Notes under the pieces: generated by a model
Databases searched by the model: none
Seen by the model: the letters and a program-made list of their open reading frames with translations, nothing else
What the model was told of the DNA's origin: nothing
Translations under genes and position numbers: made by a program
In this document: one piece after another, positions 33,848-43,416 of the stretch
Position numbering within the stretch: the first letter of the stretch is position 1
Layout of the letters: each line of letters begins with the position of its first letter
Source of the DNA: Clostridiales bacterium UBA4039
GTDB lineage: Bacteria > Bacillota > Clostridia > Lachnospirales > Vallitaleaceae
Assembly (NCBI GenBank): GCA_002382805.1
Contig: DGAD01000033.1
Span: 1 to 57,879 of the forward strand
Length of the DNA: 57,879 bases
Direction of reading: 5' to 3'

Positions 33848-35146
33848 TTATAATTGATTATTGTTTATAATGAGCTCAAACCGAAAAGACAGTGCCACCG
33901 TTAACGTTCCTGATAAAGCCAGAATAAAGACACCCCACATATAATATTGTTGCGGATAGTTCAGCGAAAATTGGAATAGGATTGTTCCGATACTACCGCC
34001 GAAATTACGAACCAGATGTGCTGTACTGTTCACTCCAGCAGCGTGACCTTGTGTTCGTGAAGCTGTACAGCCTAATAACACTGACATTAAAATACCAGAG
34101 CCAAAACCCAACATTCCAATAGAGAGCGTAAAAAGGATTTGCATCATAATGCTTCCTGCAAGACACGTAAACCATCCGATTAATATTGCTAAGCGAGTTG
34201 ATATTTTAGCAATTCCTCCAAGCACACTTCCAATTCCCATCAGAACTACAAATATCGCTAATAGATTACCTGAAGTATCTGCACTTAGTCCCATAGAAAA
34301 CTGCATAAGGGTTGGTAAATATGCCAGACAAACATTATAAAAGGCTCCAAGAAAAAACACTTGAAGGCACAGATTTCGCAAAAATCGGTCGTTTATAAAC
34401 TCCTTTGGAAGCAATAAATTTCCTTTTTTTGCATCCTTCCATATCACATAGAAAAGAAGTATAGCACCGAGAAACAACAATAAATAATGATTATGATAGG
34501 CCTGCTCAATGCCTAAAGTTGTAAGTAAAATTGCAGAAATCATAACCAGATGTTGCTTTATTTGAAATGGTGCAAAGTGCTGTGTAAAAACAGTATCGGA
34601 AATGTTTTTTAAAACAAGCCAGAAGCTTAGCAGTTCAATTGGGAGTAAAATATAAAAAATCGTTTGCCATGAAGCAATCTCTGGAAGATAGCCACCGGAA
34701 AGACTTCCCAGCCCATTAAATAATATCTGTACAACGGCAAAGGCAGCAAAAACAGAGGAATACTTTTTCTTTTCAAAATGTTCACCTATTATTCCGTAGG
34801 TTGCCGGTATCACGATTCCTGCGCCTATCCCCATAACGATTCTTGCTATTATAAGGTGTAGCATAGAATGGCTGAACGGAGCTATTACAGTACCCATGCC
34901 AAACAGTATAGAACCAACCATGAAGTTCTTTTTGTTGCCGAATTTTTGACAGAGCCCACTGGAAAATATGATGACGGCTGAAGAAGCAAGTATATAACTG
35001 CCATGTACCCACGAATAAAAATCAACGGATTGAAAGTGATTGCTGATTGTAGGCAGTGCGCTGCTGAAATACGTTTGCATAAGGGTAGAGGAACCCATGC
35101 AAAGTAACAAGCCGATGAGTATGGCGGTTCTTTTATGTTTATACAA
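33848..35146 (-). CDS. MFS drug-efflux-type transporter
   Basis: The protein has about 432 residues and 12 or more transmembrane segments. MFS landmarks are visible: GLCQKFGNKKNF (loop 2-3, the A motif in weak form) and ARIVMGIGAGIVIPATYGIIGEHF (motif C-like of DHA1/DHA2 exporters). The start was trimmed by 7 codons to TTG 35146, 8 nt after AAAGGAGG, because the longer start overlaps the ribosome site. It lies between the TetR and the Rph-like gene on the same strand, so efflux and inactivation of the same compound is plausible. Confidence 0.85.
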   Translation of the reverse strand: MYKHKRTAILIGLLLCMGSSTLMQTYFSSALPTISNHFQSVDFYSWVHGSYILASSAVIIFSSGLCQKFGNKKNFMVGSILFGMGTVIAPFSHSMLHLIIARIVMGIGAGIVIPATYGIIGEHFEKKKYSSVFAAFAVVQILFNGLGSLSGGYLPEIASWQTIFYILLPIELLSFWLVLKNISDTVFTQHFAPFQIKQHLVMISAILLTTLGIEQAYHNHYLLLFLGAILLFYVIWKDAKKGNLLLPKEFINDRFLRNLCLQVFFLGAFYNVCLAYLPTLMQFSMGLSADTSGNLLAIFVVLMGIGSVLGGIAKISTRLAILIGWFTCLAGSIMMQILFTLSIGMLGFGSGILMSVLLGCTASRTQGHAAGVNSTAHLVRNFGGSIGTILFQFSLNYPQQYYMWGVFILALSGTLTVALSFRFELIINNNQL

Positions 35147-35224
35147 ATCGAAGACCTCCTTTAACAAGAGTATAGCGCTATTCTATGAAAAAATCAAATA
35201 TTTTTCATAGGATGGGTAAAAAAA

Positions 35225-35800
35225 TCATATTTGATCGAGAAGTGTTTTTTCAATTATCGGATACCAAGAATCAAAGCCGTCACCAATCTTATCTTTATGA
35301 GTGCATAGTATAGCCAGTGTCGCAACAGCCGACGCTAATTCTTCATCAGATGCAGAAAGCTTTATTCCTTTATTTGACCATATTTTTCTTAGTTGTTGTA
35401 TGAAATGAAGATTATCCTTTGCAGTAACAGGGTCATCATTCCAAACTAATGTGTCAAATAAACCACTATATTCATTTGTATAAAATTTGTTTGTAGCTGT
35501 TTTATCTAAAAAGACATTGGCGAGGTCTGCAAAAAAATCCTTCGGGGTTTGATTTTCTTCTTCTATAATCATTAGAATTTTTTTTCGTATTCGATTTTTC
35601 TCATCACGCAGGATTTCTTCATAAAGTGTTTCTTTATCTTTATAAAAGGTATAGAAACCACCTAGTGAAATTCCAACTTTTTTTGTTAATTGCTGTATCC
35701 TAAAATTTTTGAAACCTTGATGTAAGAACATTGTTGAAGCAATTTTTTTAATTTTACTTTTTATCTCTACTCGTTCTTCTTCGGTATATGGACGTCCCAA
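35225..35800 (-). CDS. TetR-family repressor of the MFS/Rph-like operon
   Basis: The protein has 191 residues. The start is TTG 35800, giving MGRPYTEEERVEIKSKIKK. It has GGAGG 7 nt upstream, and the predicted promoter lies inside the longer frame, so the 18 codons before it cannot all be translated. The HTH is FRIQQLTKKVGISLGGFYTFYKDKETLY. The ligand domain is unclassified. It heads the operon TetR-MFS-Rph-like and probably represses it. Confidence 0.82.
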   Translation of the reverse strand: MGRPYTEEERVEIKSKIKKIASTMFLHQGFKNFRIQQLTKKVGISLGGFYTFYKDKETLYEEILRDEKNRIRKKILMIIEEENQTPKDFFADLANVFLDKTATNKFYTNEYSGLFDTLVWNDDPVTAKDNLHFIQQLRKIWSNKGIKLSASDEELASAVATLAILCTHKDKIGDGFDSWYPIIEKTLLDQI

Positions 35801-35839
35801 AAAATTCGCCTCCTGCCTAGAATTATATCTATGCATATT

Positions 35840-35868
35840 ATAATACCTTTTCATTAATATCTAGTCAA
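35840..35868 (-). promoter_or_regulatory. promoter of the TetR-MFS-Rph-like operon
   Basis: On the minus strand TTGACT (35868-35863) and TATTAT (35845-35840) are separated by 17 bp. Predicted transcription starts near 35833, and an imperfect dyad (CATAGA...TCTAGG) lies just downstream as a possible operator. Confidence 0.6.
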
Positions 35869-36222
35869 CTCATATTACAGAAGTATTGATGATATATATT
35901 TTGCGAGCAAAAGGGACTGTGTTGACATTATAAACTTTAAAGTCTATGATTAAAATGATTGATTTTATAGATGTGTTGATATTAAATGATGACATTAGCA
36001 GAACCGATGAAAATCTTATGTGTTCGTTCCAATATTAGTGGGTAGAGTTGGCTAGAAGGCTTACATCTCCCAAAAAAAATTAATGCAACCTATAAAGAGA
36101 GAGCCTTACAGCTTGCAAATAGACTATCGGTAAAAGCGGCTATAGAAAAGCTGAAAGTTTAGGACGTAATAGTCATTGAACATTCTTTTGCCACCGTGTC
36201 GTTGTAATTGGAGGAGATTTTA
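35869..36222. other. 354-bp gap with possible decayed coding remnants
   Basis: No intact gene. A stretch near 36080-36163 reads KINATYKERALQLANRLSVK and AAIEKLKV then a stop. Another near 36010-36050 reads MKILCVRSNISG then a stop. They could be tatters of one flavoprotein-like gene, but the evidence is weak. A ribosome site for the AraC gene ends the gap. Confidence 0.35.
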
Positions 36223-36960
36223 GTGCAATATTCATTTGACCATATTTCTTTTGAAGCATATTACCGTACTCCCAATATGCACAAGCACTTTGCAAAGCAT
36301 ATTATTTTTGCGTTGGAGGGGACTTTAAAATGTAAGGTGAATGACGATGAATTTGAATGTGGAGGTGTTATTATTCAGTCAGATGTTTTGCATACAGTGG
36401 ATATTGACAATCCGCCTATGCTGGTATATCTAATTGATGAAACCTGTAACCGTGCGAAAACACTTGACGAAATGTATCTACAGGATAATCCATATGCCGT
36501 ACTTGATAATGATATATGCAAAAGAGTGATTTCAACGATAAAGTCTTGTGAAAGTAAAGTTGACATTGAAATCCTGAAAATCTGTGGTCTTGATAAAGGT
36601 GGGGATATCGAATATGACGAAAGGATCAAAGATGTGCTTGATATGATTGAGGGTAGTGAAACCCTTGAAGCAGGTATTATGGGAGATTTGTGTGGTATAG
36701 CATTTTTGTCGGAAAGTAGGCTTTCACATCTGTTTCGCAAACAGGTTGGAATTTCAATCGCTTCATATATCATGTTTTCCAAGCTAATAAAAGCTTATAA
36801 ATATATGCTGTTAGGCGAAAACATTACACAAGCAGCAATTCACTCTGGATTTTCAAGTTCATCACATTTTGCCACCGTGAACAAAAAACTATTTGGCATA
36901 AGTACAAAAGAACTCGGCTCGATTCAAGACATATTTAAATCAGCAGAAAAATGTAAGTGA
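36223..36960 (+). CDS. AraC-family transcriptional regulator
   Basis: The protein has 245 residues. An N-terminal cupin-like part (about 1-95: HISFEAYYRTPNMHKHFAKHIIFALEG) is followed by the two-HTH domain at the C-terminus (CGIAFLSESRLSHLFRKQVG, ITQAAIHSGFSSSSHF). The start is GTG 36223, 6 nt after GGAGGAG; the upstream TTG overlaps the ribosome site. The downstream hydrolase and ATC-hydrolase-like genes are on the same strand and are its likely targets. Confidence 0.85.
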   Translation: MQYSFDHISFEAYYRTPNMHKHFAKHIIFALEGTLKCKVNDDEFECGGVIIQSDVLHTVDIDNPPMLVYLIDETCNRAKTLDEMYLQDNPYAVLDNDICKRVISTIKSCESKVDIEILKICGLDKGGDIEYDERIKDVLDMIEGSETLEAGIMGDLCGIAFLSESRLSHLFRKQVGISIASYIMFSKLIKAYKYMLLGENITQAAIHSGFSSSSHFATVNKKLFGISTKELGSIQDIFKSAEKCK

Positions 36961-37009
36961 AGTTGTTCTCCTTAATGTACAATTAAGTTATATAAGGAGG
37001 CAATTTTTT

Positions 37010-38176
37010 ATGGAGTTCAATTTTAAAAAAGGTGTATTTAAGCTTAATTCCCAAAGTAATTTTGATTTTCAGCTTAAGCGTCTGGTGATGTGGGATGGTG
37101 GAGATTTAAATGAAGTGAAGGCGGTATGTGATAAAATCAATAGCAGCGAAAGTTGGAAAAGAGAGCTAATTGCTCTCGGGGATAAAGCAGTTAAGGAAAA
37201 CCGCATCGAAAATGCAATCGGATATTATCGAATGAGTGAGTTTTTTATGTATGACGGAGATCCCGATAAAAAGGAGTATTATCTCAAGGCAACAGAAATG
37301 TTTTATAGTTATTATAAAGATTATTTTGAACAAGAGGACATTGAACAGTTTTATGTACCCTATGAAGATGTGAAGCTTCCTGTTATACATGCGAAAGCCA
37401 AAGGAAAATGTAAGGATATTGTTCTTTTGCATGGAGGCAATGACAGTTATTTTGAAGAGTTTTTTGTACCTATGCTGTATCTTGCAGAGAACGGCTTTGA
37501 GGTATATCTGTTTGAGGGTCCGGGGCAGGGCGGAGTTGTTCGTATACAAAACAAGCATTTCTCACACAAATGGGAAAAGCCTGTTAAGGCAATACTTGAT
37601 TATTTTAATCTAAATGATATAACAATCATTGGAGCGTCGCTTGGTGGTATGCTAGCACCACGAGCGGCTGCATTTGAGGAGCGGATTTCACGAGTAATTG
37701 CGTGGAGTGTATTTCCGAATTTTCAGGAGGTGATTTTGAATGGTTTGTCACCTCAAAGACGTTGGATGAGTCGAATATGTTTGAAATTTAATTTGAAATC
37801 GCTTATAAATATAGCAATGAAAAAAGCGGCGCAAACCGATGAGCTTATACGTTGGGGACTTGCCCACGGGATGTATGCTTATGAGGCGAAAAGTCCTTAT
37901 GAATATGCAAAGAAAATGGATCTGTACCAGATGATGAATATTGCTGAAAAAATAACGCAGGATGTTTTTATAGTTGGTGCAAGTAAGGACCATTTTATTG
38001 ATTATACGACTGTTGGTAAAGAAATAGCCGCTTTGAAAAATACACGTTCTGTAACGTTTAGGCTGTTTACTGAAGCAGAAAGTGCATGCAATCACTGTAA
38101 CTGCGGCAACGTTAAGCTGACCTTCGATACATTTATGAATTGGATTATACAAATGAAATCAGGAGATAGAGAATGA
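37010..38176 (+). CDS. alpha/beta hydrolase with helical N-terminus (FrsA/EST-like)
   Basis: The protein has 388 residues. Residues 1-125 are helical and carry a repeat-like AIGYYRMSEFFMYDGDPDKK. The hydrolase core begins KDIVLLHGGNDSYFEEFF (oxyanion HGG). Candidate triad residues are S210 (IIGASLGGM), D327 (GASKDHFIDY) and H362 (CNHCN, near two Cys residues). ATAAGGAGG precedes ATG 37010. Its stop overlaps the next gene by ATGA. The substrate is unknown; esters or peptides of xenobiotics are possible. Confidence 0.82.
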   Translation: MEFNFKKGVFKLNSQSNFDFQLKRLVMWDGGDLNEVKAVCDKINSSESWKRELIALGDKAVKENRIENAIGYYRMSEFFMYDGDPDKKEYYLKATEMFYSYYKDYFEQEDIEQFYVPYEDVKLPVIHAKAKGKCKDIVLLHGGNDSYFEEFFVPMLYLAENGFEVYLFEGPGQGGVVRIQNKHFSHKWEKPVKAILDYFNLNDITIIGASLGGMLAPRAAAFEERISRVIAWSVFPNFQEVILNGLSPQRRWMSRICLKFNLKSLINIAMKKAAQTDELIRWGLAHGMYAYEAKSPYEYAKKMDLYQMMNIAEKITQDVFIVGASKDHFIDYTTVGKEIAALKNTRSVTFRLFTEAESACNHCNCGNVKLTFDTFMNWIIQMKSGDRE

Positions 38177-38835
38177 AATTATACTACTTTATATACAGAT
38201 TTGGTATGTTGCGCTCAAAAGGTGAGATGAAAAAACGTTTTGGAAAAGAATATACAAAGGATTTTTACAAGGCGGCTGACAGGTATTTCCCAGACATCGC
38301 TGAAAAAACGCCTGATATCGGTAATACTGCGTTTGCTTTTAACTATGCATTTACACCTGCCTATATTGCGTGGTATAAGGCGGCTTGTGAGCTGAACACC
38401 GATATAAAAGGAATAGAACAAATTTTGTGGCTTATGAATGAAAAAATAATCACAACGGTACCTTCATTCGCTAGAAAAACACTTGGGAAAAAACGCATTA
38501 AGTCTTTGCGTAAAAAAGCGCTCATTCATGAGAAAATAATTGCTGACGGTAAGATTCATCCTTACGATTACATAATTGAGTGCCTGTCGGATGATGTGAC
38601 GCAATTTGAAGTTAACTTTAAAAGATGTGGAATGAAAACCCTTGCAGCTGATTTTGACGCATTAGGAATATTCCCAACGGTTTGTCGTGTCGATTATATG
38701 GTAGGGGCATACTTAGGGATTGGGTTTGAGCGAACAAAGACTTTGGGAGATGGTGATGAATGTTGTAACTGCCGATACATTAGCGGTGGGAAATGCGAAT
38801 GGAATCCTGAAAAAGGATTTGAAAAAAGGAAATAA
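38173..38835 (+). CDS. L-2-amino-thiazoline-4-carboxylate (ATC) hydrolase-family protein
   Basis: The protein has 220 residues. The C-terminal third (YIIECLSDDVTQFEVNFKRC, ...GDGDECCNCRYISGG) matches the ATC_hydrolase family, whose Cys-rich end is diagnostic. Family members act on cyclic thioamino acids or are Cys-containing enzymes of unknown activity. The start ATG 38173 overlaps the hydrolase stop (ATGA), so the two are coupled. A terminator follows at 38883. Confidence 0.8.
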   Translation: MKLYYFIYRFGMLRSKGEMKKRFGKEYTKDFYKAADRYFPDIAEKTPDIGNTAFAFNYAFTPAYIAWYKAACELNTDIKGIEQILWLMNEKIITTVPSFARKTLGKKRIKSLRKKALIHEKIIADGKIHPYDYIIECLSDDVTQFEVNFKRCGMKTLAADFDALGIFPTVCRVDYMVGAYLGIGFERTKTLGDGDECCNCRYISGGKCEWNPEKGFEKRK

Positions 38836-38882
38836 AGTAACCCCTGAGGTGGCTTATATGCAATAATACTTTTATAGTCAAA

Positions 38883-38907
38883 AGAAGCACAATGTGCTTC
38901 TTTTTTT
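38883..38907 (+). terminator. terminator after the ATC-hydrolase-like gene
   Basis: AGAAGCACA and TGTGCTTCT form a tight stem with a one-base loop region, followed by TTTTTTT. Confidence 0.85.
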
Positions 38908-38972
38908 ATGGAATAAATCGATTTAAATGGTATAATATTAGATACAAAAAAGCATAAAAGGGAGGAAACACG

Positions 38973-40487
38973 GTGAGGCTAAGCTATGCGTATATATCGA
39001 TTAGCATCATATCTTTAGTATTGATTTTTGCATCCTTAATTATTGTATCAAAAAAAGAACACACGAAGTCCAAGAAGGCCTTAAGTTTAGTCATAGGATT
39101 TATTTTTATAGGTTCGTTGTTCACTCTATGTGAAATGCTAAGCACTTCATTTGAAGGGAAGTTTTTGTTTCGAAATTTATCGCAAATTGGCTTGTTTTTA
39201 TTACCCTCAGCATCATACAACTTTATAATGATCTATACCAATACTGAGAATAAGGTTTTAAACAAAATGCGAAGGATTAATTTTATCTTTGCTATAGCCT
39301 GCGTACTCCTTATTTTTACTAATGATTATCATGGGATTATGCGCAGTAATGTGTTGCTTGTACCCATAGATGGTGGTTTCAAACTTTCTGTTGTACAAAC
39401 TGTATTTGGCAAGATATGCGTAAGCCTCAATACGCTTATGAATGTTATCGCGATTATTAAGCTTTGGATATACAAACGGACGACGACAAAAAGTACCCGA
39501 ACTCAAGTATACCTGGTTCTTATTGGTTTTTTGATTCCTTTTTTGTTCACCTACGTTAAGACGATGTTACGTAACGTATCGGGGTTGGAAGTGCCTTCAT
39601 CGATAGGGTTTTTAATAGGCGTTATATGTATCTTAGTAGGGATTTATAAATACGACTTTATGTCGATATCCCCCTTAGCTCGGGACTGGGTTATCGATGA
39701 AATCGATATAGGTATGATTTTTACAAATCCTGATGGAAGAATTGTGGATGTAAATGCTTATGCAAAAAAAATATTTTCCGAGGATCTTCATAGGATGGAG
39801 AAGATTATTTTTGGAAATTCTACATGGGAAAATGCATTACTAGGTAGAGATAACATGAGTTTTGAACTTCATCAGGAAAATCATAAGAAAATATATAAGA
39901 TTAAAGTGCATGACTTATCAAAAAAACAAAAGGCCATTGGGTCGGTATCTCTTATTACAGACATAACTGCAGATAAGCTTCATAAAGAATGGTTAGAGAA
40001 CAAAGCACAAAAAGATAGCTTAACAAAAATCTTGAATCGAGAAAGCTTTGAACTTAAAGTCAATAAAATCATAGATTCGATTGCCGATAGGAATAGATCC
40101 GGTGCGTTATTAATATTTGATATTGATAAGTTTAAAGATGTTAATGATAATTATGGACATCAAATCGGAGATAAAGTCATTATTGAAGTTGCCAATATCA
40201 TCGCATCAACATGCCGTGAAAAAGACTTAGTAGGACGGCTTGGCGGCGATGAATTTGGCATGTTTATCGTGGATACAAGTAGAGAAGATGTAGATCAACT
40301 GGTGTATAGGATTCAAGAGCGACTAGCCTCGCAAATATTTGTCAATGGTGATGTGGACATTACACTTAGTATAGGAATACATATACAAGAGCTAAAAAAC
40401 TGTACGTTTAATGAATTATATAATAAATCAGACCAAGCGATGTATGCTTCAAAAAAATCGGGACGTAATCAAGCGACGGTTTTTTAA
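38973..40487 (+). CDS. membrane diguanylate cyclase (7TM-PAS-GGDEF)
   Basis: Makes the second messenger c-di-GMP. The protein has 504 residues. Seven transmembrane segments (about 1-235) are of the 7TM-receptor/HisKA_7TM type. A PAS-like domain (about 245-330, IDEIDIGMIFTNPDGRIVDVNAYAKKIF) is followed by GGDEF at 424-428 (RLGGDEFGMF). The product-inhibition I-site RxxD (R415-D418, five residues before GGDEF) is intact. There is no EAL domain. It starts with GTG after GGGAGG. The signal is unknown. Its 3' end is 5 bp from a convergent MATE gene. Confidence 0.9.
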   Translation: MRLSYAYISISIISLVLIFASLIIVSKKEHTKSKKALSLVIGFIFIGSLFTLCEMLSTSFEGKFLFRNLSQIGLFLLPSASYNFIMIYTNTENKVLNKMRRINFIFAIACVLLIFTNDYHGIMRSNVLLVPIDGGFKLSVVQTVFGKICVSLNTLMNVIAIIKLWIYKRTTTKSTRTQVYLVLIGFLIPFLFTYVKTMLRNVSGLEVPSSIGFLIGVICILVGIYKYDFMSISPLARDWVIDEIDIGMIFTNPDGRIVDVNAYAKKIFSEDLHRMEKIIFGNSTWENALLGRDNMSFELHQENHKKIYKIKVHDLSKKQKAIGSVSLITDITADKLHKEWLENKAQKDSLTKILNRESFELKVNKIIDSIADRNRSGALLIFDIDKFKDVNDNYGHQIGDKVIIEVANIIASTCREKDLVGRLGGDEFGMFIVDTSREDVDQLVYRIQERLASQIFVNGDVDITLSIGIHIQELKNCTFNELYNKSDQAMYASKKSGRNQATVF

Positions 40488-40492
40488 GGCAC

Positions 40493-41812
40493 CTATTGTT
40501 CACCAAAGACGATGTCAGAGGATTTTAGTGAGCCTTGGGAGCGAAGGTAAAAGGCGATTAGAGTGACAATTGCTTCTGCAACAATAATTCCTGCCCAGAT
40601 AGCCTTTCCACCGAATAAGGCTGGGATTAGGAAGATACATAATGTGTTAATGACAAAACTCCTCAAAACAGAGAGAAGTAAAGCTTGCTTGGTCCTTTTT
40701 GTAGCAAGGTAATAGATGGTGTACACAATATTAATCGATGCAAACAAAAAGCTAATACCATATACTTGAATGTAGTCATAGGCGAGTGTGATTAGTTCAG
40801 GGTCATGGCTGAAAACAGCAATAATATTTTTCCCAAATATAAGCATGATGACATACATAATAACCGCTAGAAAAATATTGAGTTTCATACCTGTAGTAAA
40901 AAAGTAATTCTCGGATATAGCATCACCTTTTCCATAGCTTTGGCTTAACAGGGGCTGAATACCTTGGGCTAAACCAATAAAGACTCCTATAACCACGACT
41001 AAGATATAGGATATAACGGAAAATGCCGAGACTCCGATTTCACCGAAAGTCTTTAATATCAAAAAGTTATAGCATAAGATGACAACAGGTTGACTCATTT
41101 GGGTGACAAATTCGGGAAGACCTGTTTTTAATATTTGCATCAAACGATGAAGTGAGAGCGATGGAAAACCAAGTTTCAGCGCACCTTTTTTCAAAAAGAA
41201 ATGGCTCAATAACATAAGACAAGCAAATATTTGTCCAAGACCGGAGGCAATGGCAGCACCTTTGATGCCCATCTGTAATGGAAAGATAAACAGCCAATCA
41301 AAAAATATATTGCTCAATGCGCCTACAATCATACCCCAAAAGGCGAGGCGTGGATTGCCATCGTTTCGCACAAATGCAGACAAAGTGTTTGAGCAACTAA
41401 AAAACACACCAAACATAACAAAATACTTAATGTAATCGGCCGTATCCTTTAAGAGTAAATCGCTTGCGCCAAGTAGTGTTGCAAGATTTTTAGAAAAGAA
41501 AAAACTGATGAGAGTCATCAGCGCTGAAAAAACAAAGACCAATAGAAGACTTGATTGAAACATCGTGATGGCTTTTTGGGGCTCTTTTTTTCCAAAATGA
41601 ATCGAGGCGAGTGTTGCGCCACCCATTGTAATCATCATCGTGATGGCTGATAAAATTGAGATATAGGGTACGGCGATATTGATTGCGGCTAATCCTAAGG
41701 TTCCAACGCCCCTACCGACAAAGATACCATCCACAACAAAATATAAGCCGGTAACTAGCATAGCGCCAATAGAGGGAATGACATAATTGAAAAATTGTTT
41801 TTTTAAATGCAT
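40493..41812 (-). CDS. MATE-family efflux transporter
   Basis: Drug/cation antiporter of about 439 residues with 12 predicted transmembrane segments. Family stretches include NYVIPSIGAMLVTGLYFVVD, GLAAINIAVPYISIL, LSAFVRNDGNPRLAFWGMIVG and GIKGAAIASGLGQIFACL. The start was trimmed by 9 codons to ATG 41812, 9 nt after AAAGGAG. A MerR gene diverges from it 111 bp away and is likely to control it. Confidence 0.88.
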   Translation of the reverse strand: MHLKKQFFNYVIPSIGAMLVTGLYFVVDGIFVGRGVGTLGLAAINIAVPYISILSAITMMITMGGATLASIHFGKKEPQKAITMFQSSLLLVFVFSALMTLISFFFSKNLATLLGASDLLLKDTADYIKYFVMFGVFFSCSNTLSAFVRNDGNPRLAFWGMIVGALSNIFFDWLFIFPLQMGIKGAAIASGLGQIFACLMLLSHFFLKKGALKLGFPSLSLHRLMQILKTGLPEFVTQMSQPVVILCYNFLILKTFGEIGVSAFSVISYILVVVIGVFIGLAQGIQPLLSQSYGKGDAISENYFFTTGMKLNIFLAVIMYVIMLIFGKNIIAVFSHDPELITLAYDYIQVYGISFLFASINIVYTIYYLATKRTKQALLLSVLRSFVINTLCIFLIPALFGGKAIWAGIIVAEAIVTLIAFYLRSQGSLKSSDIVFGEQ

Positions 41813-41882
41813 ATTCAGGTACTCCTTTGTATAATACATTGATGATTCAATGTAATAGTTTTGTATCGGATAGAGTATAAAC

Positions 41883-41893
41883 TATGCTATAAT
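41883..41893 (+). promoter_or_regulatory. extended -10 of the MerR gene
   Basis: TATGCTATAAT lies 30 nt before the ATG in the MATE/MerR divergent region. Confidence 0.6.
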
Positions 41894-41922
41894 AGGAGAG
41901 TCAAGCGTTGAAGGGAGAAATA

Positions 41923-42690
41923 ATGAAAAATTATTTATCGATAGGCGAAGTCAGTAAGATAAAAAAAGTTAGTGTAAAGTCCTTACGTTATTATGGCAAG
42001 TTAGGTATTCTTCCACCAGCATATGTTAATCCAGAGACGGGTTATCGCTATTACAGCAGTGACCAGCTTATTATCGTAGATTTAATTTCTATTTGTATTG
42101 ATTTTGGCATTCCCTTAAAACGGTTTAAAAGTTATTTGACGCCGGAAGGAAGTGTAGATATTGGCACCCTGCTTAATGATGGCGAACAAATTGTTGAAGA
42201 GAAAATTAAACAATTAAATGCATCATTTCGCTTCTTAGAGGCGATGTCACAGCATATAAAACGTGCTAATGGATTAAAAGCAAGTATGGAGGAACGCTTA
42301 GAACATTTTCAGAAGCGTTGTTTTTTGACCGTTGATTGGAATGGAGATATTTTGGACTACAAAGAAATAAGTGCAAAATATTCCCAACTGTATAGGCAAT
42401 GTAAAGCCTTAGATATAACGGATAAATTCAATCAAGGTGTGATTTTTTTCAACAAAAACGGACAGGTTGTTTCTAAGATTTTTATTGAGGTCCCCTCACC
42501 GCTTCCAGATGTTGATAATGCACTATATGTAGAGGAGGGTGATTATCTGTGTAAAGCGGTGAAAGAGGCAGAGCTTCTGTCGGTTTTAGAGCAAAGATTT
42601 GTAGGGACTCTTATCGTTAAAGAGCTTTTTGACTTAAAACTAGAACCTCAAGCGGGTATTGTTGAGGTTGAAAGAAGAGCTTATTATTAG
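41923..42690 (+). CDS. MerR-family regulator, probably of the divergent MATE gene
   Basis: The protein has 255 residues. A MerR N-terminus (LSIGEVSKIKKVSVKSLRYY, GKLGILPPAYVNPETGYRYY) is followed by a coiled coil and a C-terminal effector-binding-like domain of BltR type. ATG 41923 is preferred, with GAAGGGAG 5 nt upstream, over TTG 41908. In the BltR/Bmr arrangement the regulator senses the drug that the pump exports. Confidence 0.85.
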   Translation: MKNYLSIGEVSKIKKVSVKSLRYYGKLGILPPAYVNPETGYRYYSSDQLIIVDLISICIDFGIPLKRFKSYLTPEGSVDIGTLLNDGEQIVEEKIKQLNASFRFLEAMSQHIKRANGLKASMEERLEHFQKRCFLTVDWNGDILDYKEISAKYSQLYRQCKALDITDKFNQGVIFFNKNGQVVSKIFIEVPSPLPDVDNALYVEEGDYLCKAVKEAELLSVLEQRFVGTLIVKELFDLKLEPQAGIVEVERRAYY

Positions 42691-42743
42691 ACAGCAATAT
42701 ACCTACGTGTAATAATTAATATCACATAAAGGAGGAGTAAGAC

Positions 42744-43322
42744 GTGATAAAAAATAAGGAATTAACAAAGCGATTCATTATAGGTGCTATTATTATAGTT
42801 GCGGCACTTGTCATACTCATGATGTACTTAAAAAATGATGCAAAAGACTATGCAAAAGATTATGCAGAAGAATTTCTTGAGATCATGACGAACCCACAGG
42901 AACTGGAATCGACAAAATATTATCGTGACCTATTTGATTCCGAAGGAATGGGCGATTATGGTTTTGAAGAATATGGTGCTGCCATGAAAAAAGACTATGG
43001 CGTTCTTATGACAGATAGGGGATTTGAAGATGCTGTAGCAAACCGCAATATACCTTGGAAGGTCTTGGTACAAGATCAAGAAGACTATGACGTAATAATT
43101 GATTCGATTGATTTAAAAAAGATGAAAGATTATGCGGATGGAAGAGTCTATTATAGCTATTTAATCTCAATGCGCATCGAACTTCCTAATGGAGACAATG
43201 AAGCGATGACTGTGTCAGGAGATATTGTAATGATGAAAGAAGGCTCAGGTTGGCTAGTTGATGTTTTTAGATGGAACGCAGACTATCAAGAACTGTATAA
43301 GTTAGTAAATCCTATTCAGTAA
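42744..43322 (+). CDS. membrane-anchored hypothetical protein
   Basis: The protein has 192 residues. One N-terminal transmembrane segment (FIIGAIIIVAALVILMMYL) is followed by an acidic helical stretch (AKDYAKDYAEEFLEIM) and a beta-rich extracellular domain (VYYSYLISMRIELPNG, ...GSGWLVDVFRW). I do not recognise a family. GTG 42744 has AGGAGGAG upstream. It lies 53 bp after MerR and may be co-transcribed with it. Confidence 0.68.
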   Translation: MIKNKELTKRFIIGAIIIVAALVILMMYLKNDAKDYAKDYAEEFLEIMTNPQELESTKYYRDLFDSEGMGDYGFEEYGAAMKKDYGVLMTDRGFEDAVANRNIPWKVLVQDQEDYDVIIDSIDLKKMKDYADGRVYYSYLISMRIELPNGDNEAMTVSGDIVMMKEGSGWLVDVFRWNADYQELYKLVNPIQ

Positions 43323-43344
43323 GATTTTTGCGTTATATTTTATT

Positions 43345-43355
43345 TGTGCTATAAT
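43345..43355 (+). promoter_or_regulatory. extended -10 of the second MATE gene
   Basis: TGTGCTATAAT lies 61 bp before the TTG start. Confidence 0.5.
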
Positions 43356-43416
43356 ACGGTATCAAAAGGATTAAGAAAATATAAGGCTTTGGGAGCGACA
43401 AATAACGGAGGAAACA

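Noticed and set aside
34782..35012. Second minus-strand frame inside the MFS gene
   Set aside because: Lies wholly within transmembrane-coding sequence in another frame; composition is that of a shadow.
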